Shown one piece after another: positions 1 to 8,990 of a DNA stretch of 64,000 nucleotides. Each line of letters begins with the position of its first letter. Within the stretch, counting starts at the first letter, position 1. Origin of the DNA: Arthrobacter pigmenti (GTDB taxonomy: Bacteria > Actinomycetota > Actinomycetes > Actinomycetales > Micrococcaceae). Made by a program: the position numbers and the translations under genes. The notes under the pieces were generated by a model. It was not told where the DNA came from. It saw only the letters and a program-made list of their open reading frames with translations, and made no database searches. The DNA lies in the NCBI RefSeq assembly GCF_011927905.1, contig NZ_JAATJL010000001.1, positions 248,001 to 312,000 on the forward strand, given 5' to 3'.

Positions 1-288
1 ATCGTCCCAGTGGGAGGTGAACTCGTCGCGCCGGGCGAGGACCTGCTGGAAGTCGAGCGTCCCAGTGACGGCTTCCCGGGAGCCGGCGACGGCGCGGGCT
101 GCGTTCAACGCTGCGCCCGGGCGAAGGAGGGCTTTCGAAGGCATGCAGGCCCAATAGGAACACTCGCCGCCAACGAGTTCGGATTCCACAAGGACGACGG
201 ACAACCCGCCCCGCACAATGCGGGCGGCGGCATTTTCTCCGACAGCGCCGGCGCCGATGACGATGACGTCGGTGGTTTGCTCAGTCAT
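1..288 (-). CDS. Pyridine nucleotide-disulfide oxidoreductase, N-terminal part (cut by window edge)
   Basis: The first 96 codons of a leftward gene whose remainder lies outside the window. The product opens with a Rossmann FAD-binding fold (VIVIGAGAVGENAAARI, residues 8-24), followed by the redox-active disulfide segment GGECSYWACMPSK with Cys43 and Cys48 spaced C-x4-C. That is the signature of class I flavoprotein disulfide reductases (dihydrolipoamide dehydrogenase, mercuric reductase and relatives). The Trp-Ala before the second Cys, where Leu-Asn-x-Gly is common, fits the less characterised NAD(P)/FAD oxidoreductase branch rather than a lipoamide dehydrogenase. The exact substrate cannot be read from this fragment. 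Confidence 0.85.
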   Translation of the reverse strand, partial: MTEQTTDVIVIGAGAVGENAAARIVRGGLSVVLVESELVGGECSYWACMPSKALLRPGAALNAARAVAGSREAVTGTLDFQQVLARRDEFTSHWDD

Positions 289-346
289 GGACCTGAGCCT
301 TCCACCTGAGCGGAGGTCAGGGCAAGGGCCCGCCGTGCCTTAAACG

Positions 347-379
347 AAAACCGCCCCGGGCTGCTGCCGGGGCGGTTTC
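347..379 (-). terminator. Terminator hairpin after tRNA-Arg
   Basis: A GC-rich inverted repeat (ccgccccgg ... ccggggcgg) with a short loop. Read on the minus strand it ends in a T-rich run (ttttcgttt). It lies just downstream of the leftward tRNA-Arg and upstream of the leftward oxidoreductase, so it should end tRNA transcription. Confidence 0.7.
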
Positions 380-385
380 ATCTGG

Positions 386-458
386 TGCGCGCGAAGGGAT
401 TCGAACCCCCAACCTTCTGATCCGTAGTCAGATGCTCTATCCGTTGAGCTACGCACGC
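386..458 (-). tRNA. tRNA-Arg (anticodon ACG)
   Basis: The minus strand folds into a full cloverleaf. A 7-bp acceptor stem (GCGTGCG with CGCGCGC, one G-U pair), an anticodon stem TCTGA/TCAGA around loop CTACGGA with anticodon ACG, and a T-arm GGTTCGAATCC are all present. The 3' CCA is encoded, at 383-385. ACG is read with inosine to decode CGN arginine codons. Confidence 0.95.
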
Positions 459-749
459 ATTCGTAAGCTTTTGAAGGCTTTCACATGGCCGTTTGGCCGT
501 AGATAACTCTACAGCCATTCAGAACCTAATGCTAATTCGGCTATTCCGTGCGAGCAAAAGACACCATTCAGACTAGACCGGTCTACGTGACCTTAATCAC
601 AGAATTCGCATGTTCAAAAGCTTGAATTCCGTGCAATCTCGCGGTTCCTCCATCTTTGCACAATCGAAGAGAGCTCGAATTGTCCGGCTCTCTGTAACAA
701 CTCACCCCTAGCATCGATACACATCCGACACCCAACGAAGGGAAGAGAA
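459..749. other. Divergent intergenic region, tRNA-Arg / pckG
   Basis: About 290 bases with no credible gene, noticeably more AT-rich than its surroundings. It must hold the leftward tRNA-Arg promoter and the rightward pckG promoter. I could not fix a convincing -35/-10 pair by eye. A purine-rich ribosome binding site (gaagggaagag) lies just before the pckG start. Confidence 0.5.
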
Positions 750-2609
750 ATGGGCGATTCCGTGCGACAGCCGCTGCTCGCTGAACGAGCGACTGAAGAG
801 GCCGCAGTTTCCGCTGCCCCAACAACCCACGCAGCTCTGCTGGCTTGGGTTGAGGAGACTGCCGCGCTGACCCAGCCTGACCGAATCTATTGGGTCAATG
901 GTTCCGCACAGGAGAACGCCGAGCTCACCGATGAGTTGGTTGCTGCGGGCACGCTGAAGCGTTTGAACCCCGAGCTCTTCCCCAACTCGTTCGCAGCGTT
1001 CTCCGACCCCGCGGACGTAGCCCGCGTCGAGGAGCAGACCTTCATCTGCTCCCGGGATGAACGCGACGCCGGATTCACTAATAACTGGATGGATCCAGAT
1101 GCCATGAAGGACAAGCTGCGTGGCTTGTTCGCCGGGTGCATGCGCGGCCGCACCATGTACGTGATCCCGTTCGTCATGGGCCACCTGAATGCGCAGGAAC
1201 CGAAGTTCGGCGTCGAAATCACAGACAGCGCGTACGTCGTGACCTCCATGCGGATCATGGCGACCATCGGTACAGCGGTGCTTGACCGGATGACTGAACT
1301 CAATGCCGACTTCGTCCCCGCGCTGCACTCCCTTGGCGCTCCCCTGGAGCCAGGTCAGCAGGACGTCTCCTGGCCGTGCAATGACGAGAAGTGGATTGTC
1401 CACTTCCCGGAGGAGCGCTCAATCTGGTCGTTCGGTTCCGGTTACGGCGGAAACGCCCTGCTCGGCAAGAAGTGCTACGCCCTGCGTATCGCCTCCGTCA
1501 TGGCGCGTGATGAAGGTTGGCTGGCGGAGCACATGCTCATCCTGAAGCTCACCTCCCCGGAGAACAAGACGTACTACGTCTCGGCCGCGTTCCCGTCGGC
1601 CTGCGGCAAGACCAACCTGGCGCTGCTGGATCCGACCATCGAGGGCTGGAAGGTCGAAACACTCGGCGACGACATCACCTGGATGCGCTTCGGCAAGGAG
1701 GGCGAATTGCGTGCCGTCAACCCGGAGGCGGGCCTGTTCGGCGTTGCTCCCGGTACGGGTTGGAAGACCAACCCCAACGCGATGCGCGCAATCGCCAAGG
1801 GCAACTCGATTTTCACCAATGTTGCATTGACCGACGACGGCGGAGTCTGGTGGGAGGGCATGACCGAGGAAGTGCCCGCTCACCTTACCGATTGGCAGGG
1901 CAATGACTGGACGCAGTCGTCGGACGCGCCAGCCGCCCACCCGAACGCACGGTTCTGCACGCCGATCGACCAGATCGACATGCTCGCCGATGAGTTCAAC
2001 GATCCCGAGGGCGTTGAGCTGTCCGCGATCCTGTTCGGCGGGCGCCGGAAGACTACAGTTCCGCTGGTCACGCAGTCACGTGACTGGACGAACGGCATCT
2101 TCATGGGATCCACCCTCTCGTCGGAGACGACTGCGGCCGCCGCAGGCGCTGTCGGCCGGGTGCGCCGGGACCCAATGGCGATGCTTCCCTTCATGGGGTA
2201 CGACGCCGGCGATTACCTCAGCCACTGGCTGAAGGTCAGCGGCCAGGCCGACCAGTCGCGCCTGCCGGAGATCTTCCTGGTGAACTGGTTCCGCCGGACC
2301 GCCGATGGCGGCTTCGCCTGGCCCGGCTTTGGCGACAACTCGAGGGTGATGAAGTGGATCATCGAGCGCCTCGAAGGAAAGGCAGATGCGGTTGAGACGC
2401 CCATCGGTTACGTCCCAGCTCCGGATTCCCTAGACCTGACCGGCCTCGACCTCACGCCCGCGGACGTTGAGGAAGCGGTTCGGGTAGACGCGGAGGAGTG
2501 GGACGCCGAGCTTGAGGGAATCGAGCAGTGGTACCAGCAGTTCGGTGAGTCCCTGCCGAAGGAACTCGTCAATGAGCTTGAGAACCTGAAGAAGCGGTTT
2601 GCCGCCTAG
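750..2609 (+). CDS. pckG: Phosphoenolpyruvate carboxykinase (GTP)
   Basis: Catalyses oxaloacetate + GTP to phosphoenolpyruvate + GDP + CO2, the entry step of gluconeogenesis from TCA intermediates; cytosolic. At 619 residues it has the normal length of the GTP-dependent family. The hallmark kinase-1a/P-loop FPSACGKTN (about 281-289) carries the hyper-reactive Cys of GTP enzymes at about 284. The N-terminal region includes [11 protein letters not shown], and the Trp/Phe-rich guanine-binding region follows [14 protein letters not shown]. The start is supported by gaagggaagag immediately upstream. The gene stands alone and converges on the HIT remnant. Growth on organic acids or amino acids would need it, which fits the nearby cstA peptide/pyruvate transporter. 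Confidence 0.97.
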   Translation: MGDSVRQPLLAERATEEAAVSAAPTTHAALLAWVEETAALTQPDRIYWVNGSAQENAELTDELVAAGTLKRLNPELFPNSFAAFSDPADVARVEEQTFICSRDERDAGFTNNWMDPDAMKDKLRGLFAGCMRGRTMYVIPFVMGHLNAQEPKFGVEITDSAYVVTSMRIMATIGTAVLDRMTELNADFVPALHSLGAPLEPGQQDVSWPCNDEKWIVHFPEERSIWSFGSGYGGNALLGKKCYALRIASVMARDEGWLAEHMLILKLTSPENKTYYVSAAFPSACGKTNLALLDPTIEGWKVETLGDDITWMRFGKEGELRAVNPEAGLFGVAPGTGWKTNPNAMRAIAKGNSIFTNVALTDDGGVWWEGMTEEVPAHLTDWQGNDWTQSSDAPAAHPNARFCTPIDQIDMLADEFNDPEGVELSAILFGGRRKTTVPLVTQSRDWTNGIFMGSTLSSETTAAAAGAVGRVRRDPMAMLPFMGYDAGDYLSHWLKVSGQADQSRLPEIFLVNWFRRTADGGFAWPGFGDNSRVMKWIIERLEGKADAVETPIGYVPAPDSLDLTGLDLTPADVEEAVRVDAEEWDAELEGIEQWYQQFGESLPKELVNELENLKKRFAA

Positions 2610-2809
2610 CTCCACTCCTCAAGATATGCCGTGATTCTGGCCCGCAGCTCATCATGCTGCGGGCCAGCCGCATTTCCGGGGCCTGACCAGTTCGATTCCG
2701 GGTAGAGCCAGACGGGCTTCCGCCTTCGATCAGGCTCCTCCCAGCCGTAGCGCGGCCAGATGTGTGCGTGGAGATAGGGGTCGGTGTTACCGAGGATTTC
2801 GATGTTCAC
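2606..2809 (-). pseudogene. HIT-family hydrolase, truncated C-terminal remnant
   Basis: Reads VNIEILGNTDPYLHAHIWPRY and then KPVWLYPESNW, the C-terminal half of actinobacterial HIT-family (diadenosine polyphosphate hydrolase-like) proteins. The HxH core is visible (LHAH); the third motif position is Trp rather than His. The homologous reading continues a few codons upstream of the GTG at 2809 (SPAFLR), back towards the manB stop at 2888. No room remains for the roughly 80 N-terminal residues of the family. I therefore call it a 5'-deleted pseudogene. Translation of a 67-residue product from GTG 2809 cannot be excluded. It overlaps the pckG stop by 4 bases, convergently. Confidence 0.7.
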
Positions 2810-2887
2810 GCGGAGGAACGCCGGTGAGCCGCCGCTATACGGCTTCGGCGCCAGTCTTGTCCTTGAGAGCCGGGTGGATCCGGCACG

Positions 2888-4294
2888 TTACTGGCGGATC
2901 TGTTCCAGTACGGCCGCGGTGAGGGTCTCCAAAGTCGCAGGGTCTTCCGCTTCGGCGTTGAGGCGCAGGAACGGTTCGGTGTTTGAGGCCCGCAGGTTGA
3001 ACCACCACGAGCCGTCCTCCGCCGTAAAGGTGAGGCCGTCCACCTCATCCACAGTGACGCCATCGTTCTCGAACTCCTGCCGCACACGTGCGGTGGCCGC
3101 AGCGGCGTCGTCAATCCGGGAGTTGATCTCTCCGGAGGAGAAGTAAGGCTCATACTCCCGGCCCAGGTCGGAGAGCGGCCGCTCCTGTTCTCCGAGCGCT
3201 GCGAGAACGTGCATCGCCGCAAGCATGCCTGTGTCTGCGTTCCAGAACTCGCGGAAGTAATAGTGCGCCGAGTGTTCGCCGCCGAACACCGCCCCCTCCT
3301 CTGCCATGACGGCTTTGATGAAGGAATGGCCCACGCGCGTCCTGACGGGGCGTCCGCTCTCTGCCCGAACCAGTTCCGGGACGGCACGCGAGGTGATCAA
3401 ATTGTGGATGATCACCGGTTCCTGCTCCCCGTTGGCCTGTGCGCGGCGGATCTCACGGCGCGCGACCATGGCCGTGACCGCGCTCGGTGACACGGGCTCG
3501 CCCTGCTCGTCGATTACGAAGCACCGATCGGCGTCGCCGTCGAATGCAAGCCCGATGTCGGCGTGATTACTCAGCACAGCCCGCTGCAGATCCTTGAGAT
3601 TCTCCGGCTCCAGCGGGTTTGCCGGGTGGTTAGGGAAGGTGCCGTCGAGTTCGAAGTAGAGGGGAATGATCTCAAGCGGTAGAGCGTCAAGGTACTGGTC
3701 ACCCAAAACAGCGGGAGTGGTTAGCCCGGCCATGCCGTTTCCGGCGTCGACAACAACCTTGAGTGGGCGGATGCCCGAAAGATCGACCAGGGAACGCAGG
3801 TACTGCGCGTAGTCCTCAAGGATGTCCCTCGAGGAGGTGGTGCCCTGAACGTCGACGGCGGGGATCGCGCCGTCGGAAAGGTACTGTTCGGCCCGCTCCC
3901 TGATCTCGGTCAGACCAGTTTCGGATGAGACGGGAACGGCGCCCGGACGCGACATCTTCATACCGTTGTACTGCGCGGGATTGTGGCTGGCGGTGAACGT
4001 GACCCCGGCAGCGTCCAGTTTCCCGCTTGCGTAGTACAACTCATCGGTGGAAATCTCACCCAGGAAGATCACATCGGCCCCGCGAGCGGTGGCTCCGTCA
4101 GCGAAAGCACTACTGAACTCCGGGGACGAGGGCCGCATGTCCCCGCCCACCAGTACAGTTTCGCCTGCAAGGCCCAGTACGTCAACGAAGGCGGCACCTA
4201 CCGCCCGCACTGTTTCGGCGGTGATGGTTTCACCCACAATTCCACGTACGTCGTAGGCCTTGAACGAAGCTGAGAGGTCGATGGTTGTGTTCAC
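2888..4294 (-). CDS. manB: Phosphomannomutase/phosphoglucomutase
   Basis: Alpha-D-phosphohexomutase interconverting hexose 6- and 1-phosphates (mannose and/or glucose) through a phosphoserine, feeding GDP-mannose and cell-envelope glycan synthesis. All four family motifs are visible: the phosphoserine loop TASHNP (Ser103), the metal site DGDADR (252-257), the sugar-recognition loop GGEHSAHYYF (338-347) and the C-terminal phosphate-binding RASNTEPFLRLN. At 468 residues it matches bacterial PMM/PGM length. It starts 124 bases from the divergent recQ. The two activities cannot be told apart from sequence alone, so the symbol is provisional. Confidence 0.92.
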   Translation of the reverse strand: MNTTIDLSASFKAYDVRGIVGETITAETVRAVGAAFVDVLGLAGETVLVGGDMRPSSPEFSSAFADGATARGADVIFLGEISTDELYYASGKLDAAGVTFTASHNPAQYNGMKMSRPGAVPVSSETGLTEIRERAEQYLSDGAIPAVDVQGTTSSRDILEDYAQYLRSLVDLSGIRPLKVVVDAGNGMAGLTTPAVLGDQYLDALPLEIIPLYFELDGTFPNHPANPLEPENLKDLQRAVLSNHADIGLAFDGDADRCFVIDEQGEPVSPSAVTAMVARREIRRAQANGEQEPVIIHNLITSRAVPELVRAESGRPVRTRVGHSFIKAVMAEEGAVFGGEHSAHYYFREFWNADTGMLAAMHVLAALGEQERPLSDLGREYEPYFSSGEINSRIDDAAAATARVRQEFENDGVTVDEVDGLTFTAEDGSWWFNLRASNTEPFLRLNAEAEDPATLETLTAAVLEQIRQ

Positions 4295-4418
4295 GCTCGA
4301 AAGTCTAGCCGGTTCGATTGGCGGGCCAGTGGGCTGGGGAGGAATGGTCGACGGCGGTTGTCAACATAGCGGACCAACCCGCGGGTTTTCGTCGGCGCCG
4401 GCTGCAATACTGGGGCGC

Positions 4419-6533
4419 ATGGCTGAAACCACCACGCTGCACCACCAGGCACTCTCGATCCTGCGCACCCTCGTGGGGCGCGAGGACGCTGCCTTCCACG
4501 AGGGCCAGTTCGAGGCTATCGAGGCACTGGTCAATGGAGGCCGCCGCGCACTGGTGGTACAGCGCACCGGCTGGGGGAAATCCGCCGTGTACTTCGTCGC
4601 GAGCCTGCTCCTGCGAATGGCTGGTGCCGGGCCAACCCTAATCGTTTCTCCGCTGCTCGCACTCATGCGGGACCAGGTAGCTGCCGCTGAGCGGGCCGGC
4701 GTGCGGGCGGCCGCAATCAACTCAGCCAATCAGACGGAGTGGCAAGAGATTTCCGCACAGCTCGAGGCAAATCAGGTTGACGTGCTCCTGGTCTCCCCTG
4801 AGCGGCTGAACAACCCATCCTTCCGGGAGAACCACCTGCCGGAACTGATCCGCCGAACAGGACTGTTGGTGATTGATGAGGCCCACTGCATCTCCGACTG
4901 GGGCCACGATTTCCGTCCTGATTATCGGCGGCTCCGGGACCTCATCACCACGCTTCCGCAGGGTGTGCCGGTGCTCGCCACCACAGCAACCGCAAACTCG
5001 CGGGTGGTCAAGGACGTAGAGGAGCAACTGGGTACTGACTGCACGCCTGTGTACACCCTGCGCGGGAACCTGGCGAGGAAATCGCTTCGGCTCGGCGTGC
5101 TCCGCCTGCCCAGTCCACGTTCGCGCCTCGCGTGGCTCCTCACCCACCTTGAAGACCTGCCCGGAAGCGGCATCATCTACGCCCTGACGGTTTCCGCAGC
5201 TGAAGACACCGCCCGGTTGCTGCGGGAGAGCGGACACCGGGTGCTCGCCTATACCGGGCGAACCGATCCGGCGGATCGCGAGTCAGCGGAACAGGCGCTA
5301 AAGAATAACGAGGTGAAGGCCCTCGTTGCCACCAGTGCCCTGGGGATGGGCTTCGACAAACCGGATCTAGGGTTCGTTGTACACCTCGGCGCTCCGTCCT
5401 CGCCTGTTGCGTACTACCAGCAGGTGGGCAGGGCCGGCCGCGGGACTCCCAATGCTGATGTGCTGCTTCTTCCCGGGGCGGAGGACAGGGACATCTGGGA
5501 GTACTTCGCCACCGCTTCGATGCCCGCCGAGGACAAAGCGGAGCGCATCCTCGACGCCCTGGCAGACGGCAGCGTACTGTCCACACCTGCTCTGGAAACC
5601 CGCGTGGACGTGCGGCGTTCGCCGCTGGAGCTCCTGCTTAAAGTGCTGGACGTGGACGGAGCCGTGCGCAAGGTGACGGGAGGATGGCAAGCGACCGGCA
5701 AGCCCTGGCAGTACGACAGCGAACGCTACGCCCGTATCGCCAAAGCCCGTGTGCACGAGCAGAAGTCCATGCTGGACTACGAGAACACCGGAAGCTGCCG
5801 GATGGAGTTCCTGGCCGCAGCTCTGGATGATCCGGCAGCAGCTCCCTGCGGCCGGTGCGACAACTGTGCAGGCCCCTGGTACTCCGACGAGGTCTCACAC
5901 GACGCCTCTGAGAGTGCAGGAAGCGCCCTCGGCAGAGTGGGTGTGGAACTCGAGCCACGAGGTCAGTGGCCCTCCGGCATGGACAAGCTGGGCGTCCCCG
6001 TGAAGGGCCGGATTCCAGCCGATCAGCTCCTGTCACCCGGACGTGCACTCGCACGTCTGACGGACCTCGGCTGGGGAAACCGGGTACGGGAACTCCTGGC
6101 CGAAGGATCAGAAGACCGGCCACTTGATGCACTGGCTGCCCAGGCATGCGTGAAGGTATTGTCCGAGTGGGGCTGGGAAACCCGGCCTGTTGCCGTTGTC
6201 AGCATGCCATCACGACGGCGCCCCCTCCTGATCCGGTCCCTCGCCGAAGGGCTCGCGAGTGTCGGAAAGATCCCGCACCTCGGCGCGCTGCAACTGCCGA
6301 ATGGCTGGCCGAGTGGCGCTTCGGGAGGCAACAGCGCGTTCAGGTTGGCGGCGGTGTGGGACAAATTCGCCGTCCCGGAAGACGGTCGCGCCTGGTTTTC
6401 TGCCAATCCGGGCCCCGTGCTCCTGGTCGACGATCTCGCAGATAGCCGATGGAGTCTGACCGTGGCAGGGAAAGCCCTCCGGGATGCGGGCGCGCAGGCG
6501 GTCCTTCCGTTCACGCTTGCACTCAAGGCATAG
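4419..6533 (+). CDS. recQ: RecQ-family ATP-dependent DNA helicase with phosphoribosyltransferase-like tail
   Basis: A 3'-5' helicase acting in recombinational repair. In the 704-residue product I see Walker A (GWGKS, 51-55), DEAH (153-156) followed by CISDWGHDFRPDY, motif V/VI ALGMGFDKPD...QQVGRAGR, and a RecQ zinc module with Cys460, Cys477, Cys480 and Cys483. The C-terminus is not a plain HRDC domain. Residues 667-704 begin VLLVDDLADSRWSLT, the PRPP-loop signature of type I phosphoribosyltransferases, as in ComF. The ATG at 4419 was chosen because the protein aligns from METTxLH-like residues and the upstream 53 codons overlap the divergent manB promoter. A strong terminator follows. Confidence 0.92.
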   Translation: MAETTTLHHQALSILRTLVGREDAAFHEGQFEAIEALVNGGRRALVVQRTGWGKSAVYFVASLLLRMAGAGPTLIVSPLLALMRDQVAAAERAGVRAAAINSANQTEWQEISAQLEANQVDVLLVSPERLNNPSFRENHLPELIRRTGLLVIDEAHCISDWGHDFRPDYRRLRDLITTLPQGVPVLATTATANSRVVKDVEEQLGTDCTPVYTLRGNLARKSLRLGVLRLPSPRSRLAWLLTHLEDLPGSGIIYALTVSAAEDTARLLRESGHRVLAYTGRTDPADRESAEQALKNNEVKALVATSALGMGFDKPDLGFVVHLGAPSSPVAYYQQVGRAGRGTPNADVLLLPGAEDRDIWEYFATASMPAEDKAERILDALADGSVLSTPALETRVDVRRSPLELLLKVLDVDGAVRKVTGGWQATGKPWQYDSERYARIAKARVHEQKSMLDYENTGSCRMEFLAAALDDPAAAPCGRCDNCAGPWYSDEVSHDASESAGSALGRVGVELEPRGQWPSGMDKLGVPVKGRIPADQLLSPGRALARLTDLGWGNRVRELLAEGSEDRPLDALAAQACVKVLSEWGWETRPVAVVSMPSRRRPLLIRSLAEGLASVGKIPHLGALQLPNGWPSGASGGNSAFRLAAVWDKFAVPEDGRAWFSANPGPVLLVDDLADSRWSLTVAGKALRDAGAQAVLPFTLALKA

Positions 6534-6570
6534 CCCCGCAGCCCGCAAACGCCGAAACAGGCGGATAACA

Positions 6571-6608
6571 CAGAGGAACCCCGGACCAGATGGTCCGGGG
6601 TTCCTCTG
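6571..6608. terminator. Bidirectional terminator between recQ and tRNA-Ser
   Basis: An 18-bp perfect inverted repeat (cagaggaaccccggacca / its complement) separated by only two bases. It lies between convergent recQ and tRNA-Ser(GCT), so it can end transcription from both sides. Confidence 0.75.
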
Positions 6609-6616
6609 TATTTCAG

Positions 6617-6704
6617 CGGAGACGGGGGGATTTGAACCCCCGGTAGGCTTTAGACCCACACTTCATTAGCAGTGAAGCCCATTCGGCCGCTCTGGCACGT
6701 CTCC
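6617..6704 (-). tRNA. tRNA-Ser (anticodon GCT)
   Basis: A class II tRNA of 88 bases with a long variable arm. Acceptor GGAGACG/CGTCTCC, anticodon stem CTTCA/TGAAG around CTGCTAA (anticodon GCT, reading AGC/AGT), and T-arm GGGGTTCAAATCCCC. CCA is not encoded. Confidence 0.95.
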
Positions 6705-6766
6705 AGCAGCTATTACTAGCCACCCAAGACTACCCAGAACCAAAGGGCAAGAGCAAAATACGCGCC

Positions 6767-8854
6767 CTACAGCTGCCCGGTGAGCGCCTTCCACACGAAC
6801 TCCTGCGACATGGCGTGCATCCGGGCGGTCTGGCGGTTGTCGGAAGCGCCCGCATGGCCACCTTCCAACGCTTCGTGGAACCACACGTTTTCCACACCAA
6901 GCGCCTTCATGCGGGCCGCCATCTTTCGGGCCTGGACCGGGCCCACCCGGTCATCGCTCGTCGCCGTCCAGATCAGCGTCTTCGGATACTGCATACCCTC
7001 GCGGAGCCGGTGGTAGGGGGAGAAGGTCTGCACGTACTCCCACTCTTCCGGCTTGTCCGGGTCCCCGTATTCAGCGATCCACGAGTACCCGGCCGAGAGT
7101 TTGGTGTAGCGCTTCATGTCCAGCAGCGGTACACCGCACGAGATCGCGCCGAACAGTTCGGGGTACTGGGTCAGCATGTTTCCCACGAGCAGCCCGCCGT
7201 TGCTGCGTCCCGTGCAGCCCAGAAGTTCCGGCCTGGTCACACCGCGATCCACCAGATCCTGCGCGATCGCTGCGAAGTCCTCGTACGCGCGGTGCCGATT
7301 CGCGTGCAGGGCCGCCTGATGCCAGCCCGGACCGTACTCACCGCCGCCTCGAATGTTGGCGAGCACATACACGCCGTGCCGTCCACCGGACGTCCGGCGC
7401 TCCAGCCAACCGCGGCCGATCACACCGCTGTACGCCGGTGTCATTGCGTTTTCGAACCCCCCGTAACCGGACAGCAGCGTCGGGTTGCCGCCGTCGAGCA
7501 ATAGACCCTTCGACGCAACCTGGAAGTACGGCACCCGGGTGCCGTCCTTTGACACGGTGAAGTGCTGCTCGACCGTGAAGGAGTCCTCGTCGAAGTACGA
7601 CGGCGATGCCTTCACCTCGGCATGCGCCCCACCGATCGTGCCCCGCACCACTGTTGTGGGGGTGAGGAAGCCTGTGGCGACAAGCCAGTAGTCGTTGCCG
7701 GCGTCGTCGTCCTCGTCATCAACCGCATAGGCATCCACTGAATGCAGGGGTGGGCACGCGTCCAGGACATCGGAGGACCAGTGATCAGAGGGGTTCAGCA
7801 CACGGATCTCGGAGGAGACGTCCGTCAGGAGGTTCAGCAGGAGGTAGTCCCGCGTCCAGCTCCAGGACTGCAGGGCGGTCTGCGCATCGGGCTCGAAGAC
7901 GGCGGTAAGCGCACGGTTGCCGCTGAGGAAGTCCTCAAGCCGCGCGGCCTGGAGGGAACCGGCAGGGTAAGTGACGCCGTCGAGGTCGAAATCCGTCCGT
8001 GGACGCAGCAGCAGCCATTCGCGGTGGAGGGAGACGTTGACGTCGTCGGGCACATCGATGTGCACCCACTCGTCGTCCCGGCGAAGATAGGTGCGGCTGG
8101 AGTAGAAGTCGACAATGTGGGCGGCGATATCGCGCTCGAACCCCGGCGTCTGATCGCGGACCACAGCAGCCATCATCGAGTTCTCAGGAATCTCGAAGTA
8201 CAGTTCCGCGGACTCCAGCGGCTCGCCGCGGCGCAGTGTACGGACGGTCCGCGGGTAGGAGCTCGTGGTCATGGAACCCGGCCCGAAGTCAGTCCCGACG
8301 TGCAGGGCGTCCGGCCCCGCCCAGCTGATCCGGCTCTTGGCAACCGGAATGTCGAACCCGCCCGCCACGAAAACGCGGTCGACGACGTCGTACTCCCGGT
8401 AGCGCTGCGCGTCACCGCCGTCGGGGGAGAGCGCGATGAGCGCCAGGCGGTAGGGCTCGCCCTCGGCGGGGCGGAGGAACATTGCGCCGCCCCACACCCA
8501 GTCCTGGCCCTCGGCCGCACTCAGGGCGTCAACGTCGAGCAGGATCTCCCAGTCAGGTGCATCCGTGAGGTAGCTGTCCCAGGTGGTGCGGCGCCAGAGG
8601 CCCTTGGGGTGCTCCTTGTCCCGCCAGAAGTTGTAGTAGTGATCGCCCCGCTTGCCGACCATGGGAATGCGGTCCGTGGAGTCAAGCACCTCAAGCAGGC
8701 GCTGCTCCATCGTCAGGAAGCCGTGGTTGATCAGTTTCGACTCGGTGACCGCGTTCTCACCGCGCACCCAGTCCAGAGGCTTCTCGCCGTAGATGTCTTC
8801 GAGCCAGAGGAACTCGTCTTCGGTTGCGGGGTCATGCTGTGTGGTGGACGTCAT
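6767..8854 (-). CDS. Prolyl oligopeptidase family serine peptidase (S9)
   Basis: A 695-residue member of the S9 family, which cleaves short peptides, often after proline or basic residues. The N-terminal two-thirds matches the seven-bladed propeller of S9A enzymes. The C-terminal alpha/beta-hydrolase carries the nucleophile elbow GRSNGG (Ser551), the acid in TSDDRVGP (Asp634/635) and the base in EGGHAG (His667). No signal peptide is seen, so it is probably cytosolic. The opening PATEDEFLWLEDIYGEKPLDWVRGEN is typical of bacterial prolyl oligopeptidase homologues. It diverges from the UvrA paralogue. Whether it acts as a true prolyl oligopeptidase or as oligopeptidase B cannot be decided here. 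Confidence 0.92.
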   Translation of the reverse strand: MTSTTQHDPATEDEFLWLEDIYGEKPLDWVRGENAVTESKLINHGFLTMEQRLLEVLDSTDRIPMVGKRGDHYYNFWRDKEHPKGLWRRTTWDSYLTDAPDWEILLDVDALSAAEGQDWVWGGAMFLRPAEGEPYRLALIALSPDGGDAQRYREYDVVDRVFVAGGFDIPVAKSRISWAGPDALHVGTDFGPGSMTTSSYPRTVRTLRRGEPLESAELYFEIPENSMMAAVVRDQTPGFERDIAAHIVDFYSSRTYLRRDDEWVHIDVPDDVNVSLHREWLLLRPRTDFDLDGVTYPAGSLQAARLEDFLSGNRALTAVFEPDAQTALQSWSWTRDYLLLNLLTDVSSEIRVLNPSDHWSSDVLDACPPLHSVDAYAVDDEDDDAGNDYWLVATGFLTPTTVVRGTIGGAHAEVKASPSYFDEDSFTVEQHFTVSKDGTRVPYFQVASKGLLLDGGNPTLLSGYGGFENAMTPAYSGVIGRGWLERRTSGGRHGVYVLANIRGGGEYGPGWHQAALHANRHRAYEDFAAIAQDLVDRGVTRPELLGCTGRSNGGLLVGNMLTQYPELFGAISCGVPLLDMKRYTKLSAGYSWIAEYGDPDKPEEWEYVQTFSPYHRLREGMQYPKTLIWTATSDDRVGPVQARKMAARMKALGVENVWFHEALEGGHAGASDNRQTARMHAMSQEFVWKALTGQL

Positions 8855-8990
8855 GCCGTTATCTTAGGCAACTTGGAGTGGTTCGCTCCACAAATAGTGC
8901 CTGCCGAATGTCGGCGCCAACTGATTAGATAGAGCCAAACGACGACGACGGCCGGCCCGGGTGCGCCCGAACCGCCCAGGAGATGGGGAA

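Noticed and set aside
10-309. Open frame on the plus strand at the left end
   Set aside because: It is the complement of the disulfide oxidoreductase start; the minus-strand product has clear FAD and redox-Cys motifs.
7742-8932. Long plus-strand frame (396 codons) within the S9 peptidase region
   Set aside because: Shadow of a high-GC gene; the minus-strand prolyl oligopeptidase has intact catalytic motifs throughout.
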